A DNA stretch of 64,000 nt from positions 2,284,501 through 2,348,500 of the forward strand of contig NZ_CP027667.1 in the NCBI RefSeq assembly GCF_003008575.1, read 5' to 3'. Within the stretch, counting starts at the first letter, position 1. Each line of letters starts with the position of its first letter. The DNA comes from Melaminivora suipulveris. GTDB lineage: Bacteria; Pseudomonadota; Gammaproteobacteria; Burkholderiales; Burkholderiaceae_C. Below, in pieces: positions 17,552 through 26,577 of the stretch. A program made the translations under genes and the position numbers. The notes below the pieces were generated by a model that saw nothing but the letters and a program-made list of their open reading frames with translations, made no database searches and was not told where the DNA came from.

Positions 17552-19708
17552 TCAAATCGCCTGCGGGTCCACATCCACCAGCCAGCGCACCAGCCCCTTG
17601 TGCTGCGGCCGCTCCGCGTGCAGCACCCCCTGCCACGCCGCCAGAAAGGCCTGCAGCGCCGCGCGCGAGGGGCTCTCCAGCAGCATCTGCGCGCGCTCCA
17701 CGCCGGCCACGCGCTGCACCGCCAGCGGCACGGGCGGGAACAGGTGCACCAGATCCAGCCCCGGCAGCCCTGCGGCGCGCGCGGCATCCGCGGCGGCGGA
17801 GAGAAAGGCCTGCGCCACCTCCTGGCTGCGCGCGTCGGCGCGCACCAGCGCCTGGTGGGCGAAGGGCGGCATGCCGGCTTCGCGCCGCTCGGCCAGCTGT
17901 TGCCCTGCGAAGGCCGGCCAGTCGTGGCGGCGCAGCGTGGCGTAGACCGGGTGTTCGGGGTGCCAGGTCTGGATCCACATCTCCGCCGGCTGCTCGCTCG
18001 CGGCCGTGTACTGCGCGTCGCGCCCGGCGCGGCCGGCCGCCTGCATGAGCAGGGCGAACAGCCGTTCGGGCGCGCGGAAGTCGCTGGAAAACAGCGCCCC
18101 GTCCGGCTGCACCGCCGCCACCAGCGTGATGCGCCGAAAGTCGTGCCCCTTGGCGATCATCTGCGTGCCCACCAGCACGTCGACCTCGCCGGCGTGGACC
18201 TGGGCCAGCTGCTCCTCCAGCGCACCCTTGGCGCGCGTGGTGTCGGCATCGATGCGCGCCACGCGCGCGGCACGGCCGGCCGGCTCCACCACCACGTTGC
18301 GCAGCAGCCGCGCCAGCTGCTCCTCCAGCTGCTCGGTGCCACGCCCGATGGGGACGATGTCCGGGTTGCCACACGACGGGCAGGCGCGCGGCACACGGCT
18401 GGCCGCGCCGCAGTGGTGGCAGCGCAGCGTGCGGTCGAGCTTGTGGAAGACCTGGTGCGCGCTGCAGTGCGGGCAGTCGCTCTTCCAGCCGCAGGCGTGG
18501 CAGTGCAGCACGGGCGCGAAGCCCCGGCGGTTGAGCAGCACCAGGCACTGCTCGCCACGCTGCACGCGCTCGGTGATGGCCGCCAGCAGCGGCGGCGCGA
18601 AGACGCTGTGGCGCGGTTGCTGGCCCATGTCCAGGATGCGCACGCGCGGCAGCGCGCCGGCGCCGATGCGGCTGGGCATGTACAGCCGCTGGTAGCGCCC
18701 ACCCTGCGGGTCGTCCTCGGAAGGCGGGCGGCTGGCGTGCCAGCTCTCCAGCGATGGCGTGGCGCTGCCCAGGATGACCTTGGCCCCCTGCTCGCGCCCG
18801 CGCCACAGCGCCAGGTCGCGCGCGTTGTAGCGCGCGCCTTCCTGCTGCTTGTAGCTGGCGTCGTGCTCCTCGTCCACGACGATCAGCGCCAGATGCGGCA
18901 GGCTGGCAAACACGGCCATGCGCGTGCCCAGCACGATGCGTGCGGCGCCGGTGTGCGCGGCCAGCCAGCTTTTGAGGCGCTGCGCCGGTGTCATGCCGCT
19001 GTGCATGCCGACCAGCGCCGCGTCGCCGTACAGCGGGGCAAAGCGCGCGCGCACGCGCGCCTCCAGCTGCGGCGTCAGGTTGATTTCGGGCACCAGGATC
19101 AGCGCCTGCGCCTGTGGATCGGCGGCCAGCGCGCGCGCCACGCAGTGCAGATAGACCTCGGTCTTGCCACTGCCGGTGCTGCCGAACAGCAAAAAAGGGC
19201 CGGGATGGACATCGATTTGGGCGATAGCCGTTGATTGCTCTGCGGAGTGTGCTATTGGTTTGATAGTGCCTGCGGCGGGCACGGGCGCCTGGGTGCGGCG
19301 CAGGCGGCGCTGCAGCTGCTCGGGGTCCAGGTCGCGCAGCTGCGGCGGCAGCGCGGCCAGCGCCACTTCGCCCAGGGCGCGCTGGTAGTAGCGCGCGGCA
19401 AAGGCCACCAGCCGGCGCCACGCCGGCGCCAGCGGCGCGATGCCCTGCAGCACGCCGGCGATGGCGCGCGGCTGCACGCCCGCGGGCAGGGATTGGGGCG
19501 TTTCAGGTGCGTCCCAGACGATGCCCAGCACCTCGCGCGCGCCTAGCGGCACGCGCACCAGCGTGCCGGGCGGCAGCGGCGCGCTGCTGGCATAGCTCAG
19601 CAGATCGCCCACGCCGCTGTGCGCGGGGGTGTTCACGGCGACCGGCAGCAGGTGCAGGCTTCGGGGCGGCGCGGCGTCGGTATCGGAAAAGGTGGCGGAG
19701 GTGTTCAT
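17552..19708 (-). CDS. priA: Primosomal protein N' (replication restart helicase PriA)
   Basis: A 718-residue helicase that reloads the replisome at stalled forks. The N-terminal DNA-binding domain (residues 1-115) starts LHLLPVAVNTP. The motor has GSTGSGKTEVYL (Walker A), VVDEEHDASYKQQEG, GSATPSLESW, and GTQMIAKGHDF with AGRAGR-type motif VI. Eight zinc cysteines are intact (CHACGWKSDCPHC and CHHCGAASRVPRACPSC). Residues about 150-168, just before Walker A, read TIKPIAHSAEQSTAIAQID and may include a decayed repeat copy. Confidence 0.95.
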   Translation of the reverse strand: MNTSATFSDTDAAPPRSLHLLPVAVNTPAHSGVGDLLSYASSAPLPPGTLVRVPLGAREVLGIVWDAPETPQSLPAGVQPRAIAGVLQGIAPLAPAWRRLVAFAARYYQRALGEVALAALPPQLRDLDPEQLQRRLRRTQAPVPAAGTIKPIAHSAEQSTAIAQIDVHPGPFLLFGSTGSGKTEVYLHCVARALAADPQAQALILVPEINLTPQLEARVRARFAPLYGDAALVGMHSGMTPAQRLKSWLAAHTGAARIVLGTRMAVFASLPHLALIVVDEEHDASYKQQEGARYNARDLALWRGREQGAKVILGSATPSLESWHASRPPSEDDPQGGRYQRLYMPSRIGAGALPRVRILDMGQQPRHSVFAPPLLAAITERVQRGEQCLVLLNRRGFAPVLHCHACGWKSDCPHCSAHQVFHKLDRTLRCHHCGAASRVPRACPSCGNPDIVPIGRGTEQLEEQLARLLRNVVVEPAGRAARVARIDADTTRAKGALEEQLAQVHAGEVDVLVGTQMIAKGHDFRRITLVAAVQPDGALFSSDFRAPERLFALLMQAAGRAGRDAQYTAASEQPAEMWIQTWHPEHPVYATLRRHDWPAFAGQQLAERREAGMPPFAHQALVRADARSQEVAQAFLSAAADAARAAGLPGLDLVHLFPPVPLAVQRVAGVERAQMLLESPSRAALQAFLAAWQGVLHAERPQHKGLVRWLVDVDPQAI
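19221..19268 (+). repeat. Possible degenerate repeat copy R7 inside priA
   Basis: Only the core hairpin GCTATTGGTTTGATAGT (19251-19267) is clear; the first arm is poorly matched. It is in frame in priA, next to the ATP-binding region. Weak assignment. Confidence 0.3.
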
Positions 19709-20368
19709 CGCCGTGCGATGGCAGGGGCAAGGATGGCGCGGGGATGGCCCATTGTGCCGGCTGGCACGCGCGGCGCCCGGATGCTGTGGATAACTTTGTG
19801 GAAAGCTGCCCTCGAAACCGGCGCAGGCCGCCGTGGGCGTGCCTGGGGTGCTATGGCAAACATGGGCATCGGCGCGAAAAAACCCAATGAAATCAATGTT
19901 CTATGTTGCACTGCAAAAAAACGCCGGCGGCGGACGGTGGCGATGCGGTCAAGCCCACCGGTCGAGCCAACATGTGTACAACTGGCTTGTCAAGAGGCGT
20001 TTGGCGCAATTTTTGTGGTAAGCGTTTGGCGGTCAAGACCCGAAACCGCATGCACATTCAGCGACAAGTGCTTGATTTTGCAAGTGTTTGCGCAGAAGTT
20101 CAGAATTTCTGTGGATAACTTTGTTGACAGGCCTTGCTGACCGCCCGCAAACCCTTGTCGGGCCGTGCTTTGCTTGCGCTGCACAGGAAAAAGGCAAAAC
20201 TTCCAATGCCTTATGAATCAACCACTTGCGCGACCCGGCAGGCCTGTCGTCCCCAGGCGTGAGAAATCTGTCACACGAGGTGACGAAAGCGCCCGCCCGC
20301 GGTTTTGTGTGCATAAGTGGCGCGGTGGCACGGTCGCGCGGCCATGCAACTTTTTGCTGCGGAAGCGC
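19709..20368. other. 660-bp gene-free region between priA and hemE with DnaA-box-like sites
   Basis: No convincing gene is present on either strand. The base composition is less GC-rich than the flanks. A 15-base direct repeat, CTGTGGATAACTTTG, occurs at 19784 and again at 20109. Each copy contains TGTGGATAA, the reverse complement of the DnaA box TTATCCACA (19785-19793 and 20110-20118). A small hairpin GTCAC-ACGAG-GTGAC lies near 20270. The priA promoter must lie in its left part; the right part is downstream of hemE. The region could hold a DnaA-titration site or a small RNA, neither shown. Confidence 0.5.
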
Positions 20369-21496
20369 TCAAGCGCGGCGCATGGCGCGCGAATGGTTGT
20401 GCACCGCCTCGACCAGCGCCGTGACGTGCTCGGGCGGGGTGAACTGGCTGATACCGTGGCCCAGGTTGAAGATGTGCGTGGGGCCGCAGGTGGCCGAATC
20501 GGTGTGCGGCTGGCCGAAGCTGTCGAGCACGGCGCGCGCCTCGCGCGCCACCGCATCGGGCGGGGCGAACAGCACATTCGGGTCCAGATTGCCCTGCAGC
20601 GCCTTGCCGGGGCCGCCGGCCTGGCCGCCCACCACCGCGCGTGCGCGGCCCAGGTTGGCCGTCCAGTCCAGGCCCAGCACCTCGCAATCGAGCTGGTTCA
20701 TCTCGTCCAGCCAGATGCCGCCGCCCTTGGTGAAGACGATGCGCGGCACGTCCTGGCCATCGGCGCCGTGGCGCTTGAGCTGGCCCAGCACGCGCTGGGT
20801 GTAGGCCAGGCTGAAGCGCTGAAAGCAGCCATCAGCCAGCACCCCGCCCCAGCTGTCGAAAACCATCACGGCCTGCGCGCCGGCGTCGATCTGCGCGTTC
20901 AGGTATTGTGCGACGGCGTCGGCGTTGACCTCCAGGATGCGGTGCATCAGATCCGGCCGCGAATACATCAGGCTCTTGACCTGCCGGTAGTCGTCGCTGC
21001 CCCGGCCCTCGACCATGTAGCAGGCCAGCGTCCATGGGCTGCCGGAAAAGCCGATCAGCGGCACACGGCCGTTCAAGGCGCGGCGGATGCTGGCCACGGC
21101 GTCGAAGACATAGCGCAGCTTGTCCATGTCGGGCACGGCAAGCTGCGCCACGTCGTCCTCGGTGCGCACGGTGTGGGCAAAGCGCGGGCCTTCGCCCTCG
21201 GCGAACGACAGGCCCAGGCCCATGGCGTCGGGCACCGTCAGGATGTCGGAAAACAGGATGGACGCGTCCAGCGCGAAGCGCTCCAGGGGCTGCAGCGTGA
21301 CTTCGGTGGCGTAGTCGACGTTGGTCGCCAGGCCCATGAAGCTGCCCGCGCGCGCGCGCGTGGCCTTGTACTCGGGCAGGTAGCGCCCGGCCTGGCGCAT
21401 CAGCCACAGAGGGGTGTACTCGGTGGCCTGGCGGCGGCAGGCGCGCAGAAAGGTGTCGTTTTGCAGGGGCGCGAAGGAGGAGCTGGCGGTAGTCAT
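20369..21496 (-). CDS. hemE: Uroporphyrinogen III decarboxylase
   Basis: A 375-residue cytosolic haem-pathway enzyme that converts uroporphyrinogen III to coproporphyrinogen III. The signature [15 protein letters not shown] carries the substrate-binding Arg; the catalytic Asp lies in [24 protein letters not shown] and [11 protein letters not shown] follow. Near the end, an insert ([16 protein letters not shown]) precedes [12 protein letters not shown], slightly longer than the E. coli enzyme. The [13 protein letters not shown] stretch closes the active site. Confidence 0.96.
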   Translation of the reverse strand: MTTASSSFAPLQNDTFLRACRRQATEYTPLWLMRQAGRYLPEYKATRARAGSFMGLATNVDYATEVTLQPLERFALDASILFSDILTVPDAMGLGLSFAEGEGPRFAHTVRTEDDVAQLAVPDMDKLRYVFDAVASIRRALNGRVPLIGFSGSPWTLACYMVEGRGSDDYRQVKSLMYSRPDLMHRILEVNADAVAQYLNAQIDAGAQAVMVFDSWGGVLADGCFQRFSLAYTQRVLGQLKRHGADGQDVPRIVFTKGGGIWLDEMNQLDCEVLGLDWTANLGRARAVVGGQAGGPGKALQGNLDPNVLFAPPDAVAREARAVLDSFGQPHTDSATCGPTHIFNLGHGISQFTPPEHVTALVEAVHNHSRAMRRA

Positions 21497-21545
21497 GGGC
21501 GGGAATTGTCGCAGCGCCCACGAAAGGCCTTGCCGCGGCGCGCTA

Positions 21546-22574
21546 TCAGTACACGACTACCCGGTCGCCCACCTTGACCTGTTCGTAGAGCCACTTGGCG
21601 ACCTGGTAGTCGCGCAGCTGGCTGCAGCCATGCGAGCCGCCGGCGTAGCCCTTGTCGGCGAAGTCCTGCGAATAGTGCACGGCCACGTTGCGGTCGTAGA
21701 AGATGGCGTACGGCATGGGCGTGCGCTCGCCGAAGATCTTCGAGACCGTCTCGTGGTTCATGTACCAGATGCGGAACTCGCCCTCGTCGCTCTCCCAGCC
21801 CGGCATGGCAAAGCGCGCCTCGCGCGTGAAGCGGATCTTGCCGTTGTCCACCAGGGACATCTTTTTCTGCTGGCGCGAGATGCAGATCACCCGGCCGCTG
21901 GTGCAGCGCGGATCGAGCTCCTGCGTGCTGCTGCTGGCCGGCGGCGCGGCAAACAGATCGGCGTAGCGCGGCAGGCGGGTGCGGCGAAGGAGCGGCGTCC
22001 AGGTGCGCTCGTCCATGACCTCGCTGGCCGGCAGGCCGATGCGCGTGCGCCAGGCGGCAATCGCCTGGCGCGTGGCGTCGTCGAAGACGCCATCCGCCGA
22101 GCCCTGGTACAGCCCGGTCTGCTTCAGGCGGTGCTGCAACTCCATCATGAAGGCCGGCTCGTTGGGGGCGACGAACCAGGGGCCGATGTCGGTGTTGTTC
22201 AGCTCTGCCTGGGTCGGCGTGCGCGAGCGTGCGGCGAGCTGCGCCCAGGTGGCGGCATCGACCACGCCGGTGGGGCGCAGCCTGGCGTCTTTTTGCAGCT
22301 TGATGACCGCCTCGCGCGTGAGCTGGCCGAAGCGATCCTCCACGTCCACCACGGCCAGGAATTTGGCCTGGCGCAGCCGCACCTGCAGCTCGCGCACCTG
22401 GGGCGACTGCATCTTGTAGCGCAGCTCCTGCGCCAGCGGTGTGGGCGCATCGGCAGCGGCGGCGCGCGGCGTGGGGGGCGGTTGCACGGCGCCAATGGAG
22501 GGCAGCGACCACAGGGGCAGGGCGGCGGCCAGGGCGGCGCAGGTGAGGGCAGGGCGGAGCGTGAAGCGGCGCAT
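21546..22574 (-). CDS. L,D-transpeptidase (YkuD) with two peptidoglycan-binding domains
   Basis: A 342-residue periplasmic protein that probably cross-links peptidoglycan or attaches lipoproteins. A signal peptide is followed by two PG_binding_1 domains (residues about 55-110 and 130-195; [19 protein letters not shown] and [17 protein letters not shown]) and a C-terminal YkuD domain with the catalytic SHGCSQL. The Arg that normally follows the Cys by two positions (SHGCxRL) is Gln here. The upstream His (VAVHYSQD) is kept. The start at 22574 opens the signal peptide. Confidence 0.9.
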   Translation of the reverse strand: MRRFTLRPALTCAALAAALPLWSLPSIGAVQPPPTPRAAAADAPTPLAQELRYKMQSPQVRELQVRLRQAKFLAVVDVEDRFGQLTREAVIKLQKDARLRPTGVVDAATWAQLAARSRTPTQAELNNTDIGPWFVAPNEPAFMMELQHRLKQTGLYQGSADGVFDDATRQAIAAWRTRIGLPASEVMDERTWTPLLRRTRLPRYADLFAAPPASSSTQELDPRCTSGRVICISRQQKKMSLVDNGKIRFTREARFAMPGWESDEGEFRIWYMNHETVSKIFGERTPMPYAIFYDRNVAVHYSQDFADKGYAGGSHGCSQLRDYQVAKWLYEQVKVGDRVVVY

Positions 22575-22718
22575 GTCGGACAGGGAGAAAAACGCTGCGC
22601 CCAAGTGTGCCAGCGCCCGCCAATGTGCCTGGCGGCGTGGGGTTGCTGGCGCGGCGTCAGTCGCACAGACGACAGCCGCGCCAGAGCCGCGCGCCTGGCC
22701 TTGCGCTACCCTCGTGCG

Positions 22719-23396
22719 ATGCATGACGCACCACGCCCTGAACATCTGCAGGCCACGCCGGCCATCGACAGCGACCACCCCGCGGTGCGGGATTTCGCCC
22801 AGCGCCACGCGCAGGGCGAGGACGAGCGCGCGCGGGCCGTGGCGCTGTACCTGGCGGTGCGCGACGGCTTCCGCTACGACCCTTACCGCATCGACCTGAG
22901 CACGCGCGGCCTGTCGGCCAGCCAGGTGCTGGCCAATGGCTATGGCTGGTGCGTGCCCAAGGCCGTGCTGCTGGCCGCCGCCAGCCGCGCCGCCGGCATT
23001 CCGGCGCGACTGGGTTTCGCCGACGTGCGCAACCACCTGAGCACCGAGCGCATGCGCCGCGTCATGCAGACCGATGTCTTCCACTGGCATGGCTACACCG
23101 AGCTGTGGCTGGGCGGCCGCTGGGTCAAGGCCACGCCGGCCTTCAACCTGGAGCTGTGCGAGCGCTTCGGCCTGCTGCCGCTGGACTTCGACGGCCGGGA
23201 AGACTCCATCTACCACCCCTACGACCGCGCCGGCCAGCGCCACATGGAATACGTGCACCAGCGCGGCAGCTTCGATGATCTGCCGCTGGCGGACATCGTG
23301 CAGGACTTCGCCCGCGTGTACCCCGGCCTCATGGACGAGGCCCAGCTGGCCGGCGCCGATTTCGCCGCCGAGGTGCGGCAGGAAACTGAAGGATGA
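22719..23396 (+). CDS. Transglutaminase-like cysteine protease-fold protein
   Basis: A 225-residue cytosolic protein of the transglutaminase-like superfamily. The catalytic triad is visible: Cys in NGYGWCVPKAVLLAA, His in FHWHGYTELWL, and the Asp/Asn position in VKATPAFN. Such bacterial proteins are usually peptidases or amidases rather than cross-linking enzymes. The start at 22719 begins MHDAPRPEHL; a longer open frame upstream has no initiation signals. Its stop overlaps the ATG of the thioesterase gene (ATGA), so the two are translationally coupled. Confidence 0.85.
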   Translation: MHDAPRPEHLQATPAIDSDHPAVRDFAQRHAQGEDERARAVALYLAVRDGFRYDPYRIDLSTRGLSASQVLANGYGWCVPKAVLLAAASRAAGIPARLGFADVRNHLSTERMRRVMQTDVFHWHGYTELWLGGRWVKATPAFNLELCERFGLLPLDFDGREDSIYHPYDRAGQRHMEYVHQRGSFDDLPLADIVQDFARVYPGLMDEAQLAGADFAAEVRQETEG

Positions 23397-23872
23397 ACAG
23401 CAGCAACCCCGGCCTCACGACAGACGCGCCCGCGCACGTCGCGCCCCCGCCGCCCGGCTTCGAGCCGATACGGACCGGCGGCCCCTTCATGCAGATCAAC
23501 GGCCCGCTGCACGTCTGCCGCGATGGCGCGCGCCTGCGCTTTGGCATCCGCGTGGAGCAGCGCCACTGCAACCCCATGGGCATCCTGCACGGCGGCATGA
23601 TGGCCAGCTTCTGCGACATGCTGCTGCCCATGGCGGTGCTGGGGCAGGAGGGGCCGGTCAAAGGGCGCTTTCTGCCGACCATCAGCCTGCAGATCGACTA
23701 CCTGGCGCCTTCGCCGCTGGGCTGCTGGCTGGAGGGCACGGCCGAGATGTTGCGCGCCACGCGCTCCATGGTCTTCGCCCAGGGGCTGGTACATGCCGAC
23801 GGCACGCCCTGCGCGCGCGTCAGCGGCGTGTTCAAGATCGGGCCGGAGTTCGGTCAAGGCTTCAAAGGCTGA
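23393..23872 (+). CDS. PaaI-family hotdog thioesterase
   Basis: A 159-residue hotdog-fold acyl-CoA thioesterase. The signature NPMGILHGGMMASFCDMLLP has the HGG loop and the Asp of the PaaI/YbgC group, and FLPTISLQIDYLAPSPLG forms the central strand. Coupled to the transglutaminase-like gene by a 4-base overlap. It overlaps the convergent gene at 23854 tail-to-tail by 19 bases. Substrate unknown. Confidence 0.88.
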   Translation: MNSSNPGLTTDAPAHVAPPPPGFEPIRTGGPFMQINGPLHVCRDGARLRFGIRVEQRHCNPMGILHGGMMASFCDMLLPMAVLGQEGPVKGRFLPTISLQIDYLAPSPLGCWLEGTAEMLRATRSMVFAQGLVHADGTPCARVSGVFKIGPEFGQGFKG

Positions 23873-24246
23873 GGCCCGCACAGCCGCGCCACCACTTCGC
23901 TGCAGCGCATGCCCGGCTGCACGCCCAGAGCGCGCGCCAGGGCGTTGGCGTGGCGGATCACGCCGTCTTCCAGCGTGCTGCGCGCCTCGCCGATGCGCGC
24001 GCTGTCATGGCCGACCAGGGCCGTGGCCAGGCCCTCGGCGGCCAGCAGCTCCAGCGCGGCGATGCCGGCGCCGTCCTTGCCAACACCGGCATCGTTGAAC
24101 ACCGACAGCAGCGGCCGCGCGGCAATCGCATATTGCGACGCGCTGTGGCCGCCGTGCGAGCCGCTCACGGCCACGCAGCCCTCGTCCGAGGCGCGCAGCT
24201 CGGTGATCGAATCGACCACGCGCAGCGGCGCCGGGACCCGGCGCAT
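23854..24246 (-). CDS. Small protein of unknown function coupled to dsbD
   Basis: A 130-residue cytosolic-looking protein that I do not recognise as a characterised family. It has a glycine/histidine loop (AVSGSHGGHSASQYAI), then LLSVFNDAGVGKDGAGIAALELL, then GHDSARIGEARSTLEDGVI, all of which look like conserved active-site or ligand loops. No membrane segment or signal peptide is present. Its ATG overlaps the dsbD stop codon (TGATG), so it is translated from the dsbD message. The ordered motifs suggest a real enzyme or binding protein. Confidence 0.75.
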   Translation of the reverse strand: MRRVPAPLRVVDSITELRASDEGCVAVSGSHGGHSASQYAIAARPLLSVFNDAGVGKDGAGIAALELLAAEGLATALVGHDSARIGEARSTLEDGVIRHANALARALGVQPGMRCSEVVARLCGPQPLKP

Positions 24247-26471
24247 CACAGGGTGGCCAGCGCGCCGCGCAGGTCGCTGGCGCGCAGGATTTCGCTGAAC
24301 ACCACCGGCGCGCGGCCCGGCGCGTGCAGCACGTAGACCGGAACGCCCGAGCGCCCCAGCTCGGCCAGCGAGGCGGTGATGGCCGGATCGCGCCGCGTCC
24401 AGTCGGCGCGCAAGAGCGTCACGCCCTTGGCGGAGAAGTCCTGCAGTACCTGCGCGTCGGCCAGGGTGGTCTGCTTGTTGTACTGGCAGGTCACGCACCA
24501 GGCGGCCGTGTAGTCGACGAACACCGGCCGGCCCTGCGCCACGAGCTGCGCCGGTAGATCGGCACTCCAGGGCCGCCACAGCTGAGCCTGCCCCGCCGCA
24601 GGGGCGGCGGCCAGGGCCGACGCTGGCTCGATTTGCACGAGTTTTGGGGCCCAGGTCCAGGCGAACAAAGCGCCGATAGCTATCGAAAGCGGAGCAAGAA
24701 CGGCCCGCGCGCGCCCGCGCAGGCCCAGCGCCCAGACCACCATGGCCAGCAGCACCAGCAGCGCCAGCAGGGCCGCCGCGCCGTCGATGCCGCTTTGCTG
24801 GCCCAGCACCCAGACCAGCCAGACGACAGTGGCGAACATCGGGAACGCCAGCAACCGGCGGAGCAGGTCCATCCATGCGCCGGGGCGTGGCAGGGCGCGC
24901 GCCACGGCCGGCAGCCAGGCCGCCAGCAAATAGGGCAGGGCCAGGCCCAGGCCCAGCGCGGCGAAGATGGCCAGTGCCTGCGCCGCCGGCAGCGTGGCCG
25001 TCAAGCCCAGCGACGCGCCCATGAAGGGCGCCGTGCACGGAGAGGCCACGGCCACGGCCAGCACGCCGGTCAGGAACGAGTCCACCACTGGATGCCGTGC
25101 CTGCAGGCTGGCGATGGAGGACGGCAGCATGCGGCCGAACTCGAACACGCCCGCCAGGTTCAGCCCGATCAGCGTGAACAGCGCCGCCAGGGCCGCCACC
25201 ACGGCTGGCGACTGCAATTGAAACCCCCAGCCCACCGCCTCGCCCGCAGCGCGCAGCGCCAGCATCAGCGCGCCCAGCAGCAAAAACGACAGCAGCACGC
25301 CGGCGGTGTAAGCCAGGCCGCCCAGGCGCTGCGCGCGCAGGTCCTGCCCATGCCGGGCGAAACCCACCACTTTGATGGCCAGCACCGGGAACACGCAGGG
25401 CATCAGGTTCAGCAGCAGCCCGCCCACCAGCGCCGCGGCCAGGGCAGCCAGCCAGGTGGCCAGCGGCGCGGCGTTCACCGCTGCGGCGGCTGTCGGCGCC
25501 GCAGTGGCCTGCGCGGCATTGGCCGCCAGGGCAGCGGCCAGCGCCGGCGAGACGCCCGCGCGCAACTCCACCGCCGGCCAGCCGCCCGGCACCGGCAGGG
25601 CGACCTGCACGCCGGCATCGCCATGTGTCAGCACGATCGGCAGCGGCTCGGGCGACGCGGCGCGGTCGGGCGACAGCGGCACGCGCGCCGTCCACACGCC
25701 ATCCGGGTGCCAGCGCTGACTGGGCGTGGCGGCGGTCTGCACCACGTCGGGCGTCTCGGCGAAGACGCCCAGGTCGCTGCCGCGCCACGCGGTGGGCAGG
25801 CCGGTGATGCGCAGCTCCAGCGCATCGCCATCGACGCGCGCCTGGCTGTCCGCCTGCACCGCCAGCGCGCGCGGCTGGGCGTCCGCCGCCGCCTGGAACA
25901 GCGCGCCGTGCAGGGCCGTGGTGCCCTGGATGGGCACCTGCAGCGTGAACTCGCCCTCCTCGGGGATGCACTCCTGGCGGCAGACCAGCCACGAGGCGCG
26001 CAGCTTGAAGGTCGCCTCCTGCGCCAGCGCCGGGGCGCGCCATTCCTGCGAGACGGTCACCGGCACCGGCAGCAGCACCTGGCCGTCGTAGCCGTAGTTG
26101 GCCAGGTTGCCGATGGGGAACTTGCGCGGCACGGGCCAGGCGATCTCGCCGGCGTCCATGCCGGGCGGCAGCTGCCAGGCCAGTTCGGTCGGCAGCCCCG
26201 AGTCGCCGGGGTTCTTCCAGTAGGTGTGCCAGTCGGGCTGGTGGCGGATCAAGAGGCCCAGCGTCAACGGCCGGCCGGGGCCGATGCCGTCGGGCGCGTG
26301 CGCCACCAGCTCGGCGTTGACGTAGGGCGTGGTCAGGCTGCTGGCTGCGGCGCTGCTGTTGCTACCCGAGGTTTTTAAGTGAAACTGAGCGTGAGCCGGC
26401 GTGGATATTGCGCAGGCAGCTATTAAAAAAAGAGCGACCTGGAGCAGTCGCTGGTGCAATCGGGCCAACAT
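24246..26471 (-). CDS. dsbD: Thiol:disulfide interchange protein DsbD / ScsB-like
   Basis: A 741-residue membrane electron carrier that moves reducing power from cytosolic thioredoxin to the periplasm. A signal peptide (ALFLIAACAISTPAHAQ) is followed by an N-terminal periplasmic domain with the redox pair in WLVCRQECIPEEGEF. The central domain has about eight helices with LLNLMPCVFPVLAIKV and ASPCTAPFMGASLG, and a C-terminal thioredoxin domain has AAWCVTCQYNK. The long N-domain and PVLAIK wording fit the ScsB-like branch. The signal peptide and the last membrane helix lie on repeat copies R9 and R8. The start at 26471 opens the signal peptide. Confidence 0.92.
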   Translation of the reverse strand: MLARLHQRLLQVALFLIAACAISTPAHAQFHLKTSGSNSSAAASSLTTPYVNAELVAHAPDGIGPGRPLTLGLLIRHQPDWHTYWKNPGDSGLPTELAWQLPPGMDAGEIAWPVPRKFPIGNLANYGYDGQVLLPVPVTVSQEWRAPALAQEATFKLRASWLVCRQECIPEEGEFTLQVPIQGTTALHGALFQAAADAQPRALAVQADSQARVDGDALELRITGLPTAWRGSDLGVFAETPDVVQTAATPSQRWHPDGVWTARVPLSPDRAASPEPLPIVLTHGDAGVQVALPVPGGWPAVELRAGVSPALAAALAANAAQATAAPTAAAAVNAAPLATWLAALAAALVGGLLLNLMPCVFPVLAIKVVGFARHGQDLRAQRLGGLAYTAGVLLSFLLLGALMLALRAAGEAVGWGFQLQSPAVVAALAALFTLIGLNLAGVFEFGRMLPSSIASLQARHPVVDSFLTGVLAVAVASPCTAPFMGASLGLTATLPAAQALAIFAALGLGLALPYLLAAWLPAVARALPRPGAWMDLLRRLLAFPMFATVVWLVWVLGQQSGIDGAAALLALLVLLAMVVWALGLRGRARAVLAPLSIAIGALFAWTWAPKLVQIEPASALAAAPAAGQAQLWRPWSADLPAQLVAQGRPVFVDYTAAWCVTCQYNKQTTLADAQVLQDFSAKGVTLLRADWTRRDPAITASLAELGRSGVPVYVLHAPGRAPVVFSEILRASDLRGALATL
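24640..24696 (+). repeat. Likely repeat copy R8, in frame inside dsbD
   Basis: Lined up with copy R5 it matches across the length: GTTTTGGGGCCCAG, a GGCGAACAAAGCGC arm, then the core ATAGCTATCGAAAGCGGAGC. On the minus strand it encodes the last predicted membrane helix of DsbD (APLSIAIGALFAWTWAP). Similarity is clear in the core and weaker in the first arm. Confidence 0.5.
26371..26436 (+). repeat. Dispersed repeat copy R9, encoding the DsbD signal peptide
   Basis: It shares TGAGCCGGCGTGGAT exactly with copy R3, and then GCGCA and CAGCTA at the same spacing, followed by TTAAAAAAAGAGC. On the minus strand it encodes residues of the DsbD signal peptide core and cleavage region (ALFLIAACAISTPAHAQFHLK). 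The frame is kept. Confidence 0.75.
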
Positions 26472-26577
26472 ATGCGAGGGTAGAGCGCCGGCGGGCGCGG
26501 TTGGTTCCGGCCGGCGCAGCCGCCGGTGGTGGCTGCATGGTAGTGGGGGCCGCGCCAGCCTCGGCCCGCAAAGGGGT

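Noticed and set aside
19619..20140. 173-residue plus-strand open frame in the priA-hemE gap
   Set aside because: It starts inside priA antisense, has no ribosome binding site and no recognisable domain.
19709..20368. Chromosomal origin of replication
   Set aside because: Only two DnaA boxes 325 bases apart, no dnaA, dnaN or rpmH nearby and no marked AT-rich unwinding stretch.
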